From assembly GCA_937892655.1 (NCBI GenBank), contig CALBJC010000011.1, positions 1 to 22,716 of the forward strand: a stretch of DNA of 22,716 nucleotides. The letters are read 5' to 3'. Position numbers and translations under genes: made by a program. The notes below the pieces were generated by a model, which worked only from the letters and a program-made list of their open reading frames with translations, made no database searches and was not told the DNA's origin. Source of the DNA: an uncultured Clostridia bacterium (GTDB taxonomy: Bacteria; Bacillota; Clostridia; Oscillospirales; Ruminococcaceae). Numbering within the stretch: position 1 is the stretch's first letter; every line of letters begins with the position of its first letter. Shown piece after piece: positions 22,644 to 22,716 of the stretch.

Positions 22644-22716
22644 CAATAAGACAGGATAGTTTGGGGTAATGCTCACATAAAAGTATCTGCAGACGCCCTT
22701 GAGGAAAACCCTTTTG

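Noticed and set aside
22644..22716. Start of another flagellar gene after fliS
   Set aside because: One frame stays open to the window end, but it has no start codon with a ribosome binding site, so no gene can be called.

Overview
The window comes from a motile, anaerobic, low-GC Gram-positive bacterium, most likely a Clostridia member (Oscillospiraceae/Ruminococcaceae-like). The grounds are strong purine-rich ribosome binding sites, sigma-A promoters with TTGATT/TTGACT -35 boxes, ferredoxin-linked 2-oxoacid metabolism, acidic and Thr-rich lipoproteins, and a Bacillus/Clostridium-type flgM-flgN-flgK-flgL-DUF6470-fliW-csrA operon. The genus assignment is inference.

Left part (1-4820): two nearly identical tandem lipoprotein genes on the minus strand, the second cut by the window edge. 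Divergent from them is a five-gene plus-strand operon: a MinD/ParA-superfamily NTPase followed by a complete four-subunit 2-oxoacid:ferredoxin oxidoreductase (delta ferredoxin, alpha, beta, gamma; VOR/KOR type), ending at a hairpin terminator.

Middle left (4820-7460): three separately transcribed plus-strand genes. They encode a two-module DUF1508/YegP-like protein with a strong promoter and its own terminator, a PRK06851-like P-loop ATPase, and a DUF368 membrane protein (a family implicated in polyprenyl-phosphate transport). A near-perfect palindrome then serves as terminator for both strands.

Middle right (7460-13680, minus strand): transcribed from one promoter at about 13680, the order is iorA, iorB, a lipoprotein with two copies of a 150-residue unit, an HD-domain protein, paaK and an ACT-domain protein. 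A 55-residue 2[4Fe-4S] ferredoxin with its own promoter closes the group. Together iorAB, paaK, the ACT protein and ferredoxin can interconvert arylacetates, arylacetyl-CoA and arylpyruvates, either breaking down aromatic amino acids or making them by reductive carboxylation.

Right part (13680-22716): late flagellar genes. flgM-flgN-flgK-flgL-DUF6470-fliW-csrA form a tight operon behind a sigma-28-like promoter. Where Bacillus subtilis carries the flagellin gene hag (and flaG), this window instead has an unrecognised minus-strand gene with a possible degenerate PilZ motif and a helical FlgN-like gene. fliD, with a second sigma-28-like promoter, and fliS follow. The last 73 bases after fliS hold no gene I can call.

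The two stretches of about 300 bases without a gene (1150-1463 and 13578-13910) are both divergent promoter regions. I saw no tRNA, rRNA, CRISPR array, IS element, phage gene or riboswitch. The best leads for something undescribed are the gene pair at the expected hag position, the lipoprotein and HD genes inside the aryl-acid operon, and the unusual NTPase heading the 2-oxoacid oxidoreductase operon.
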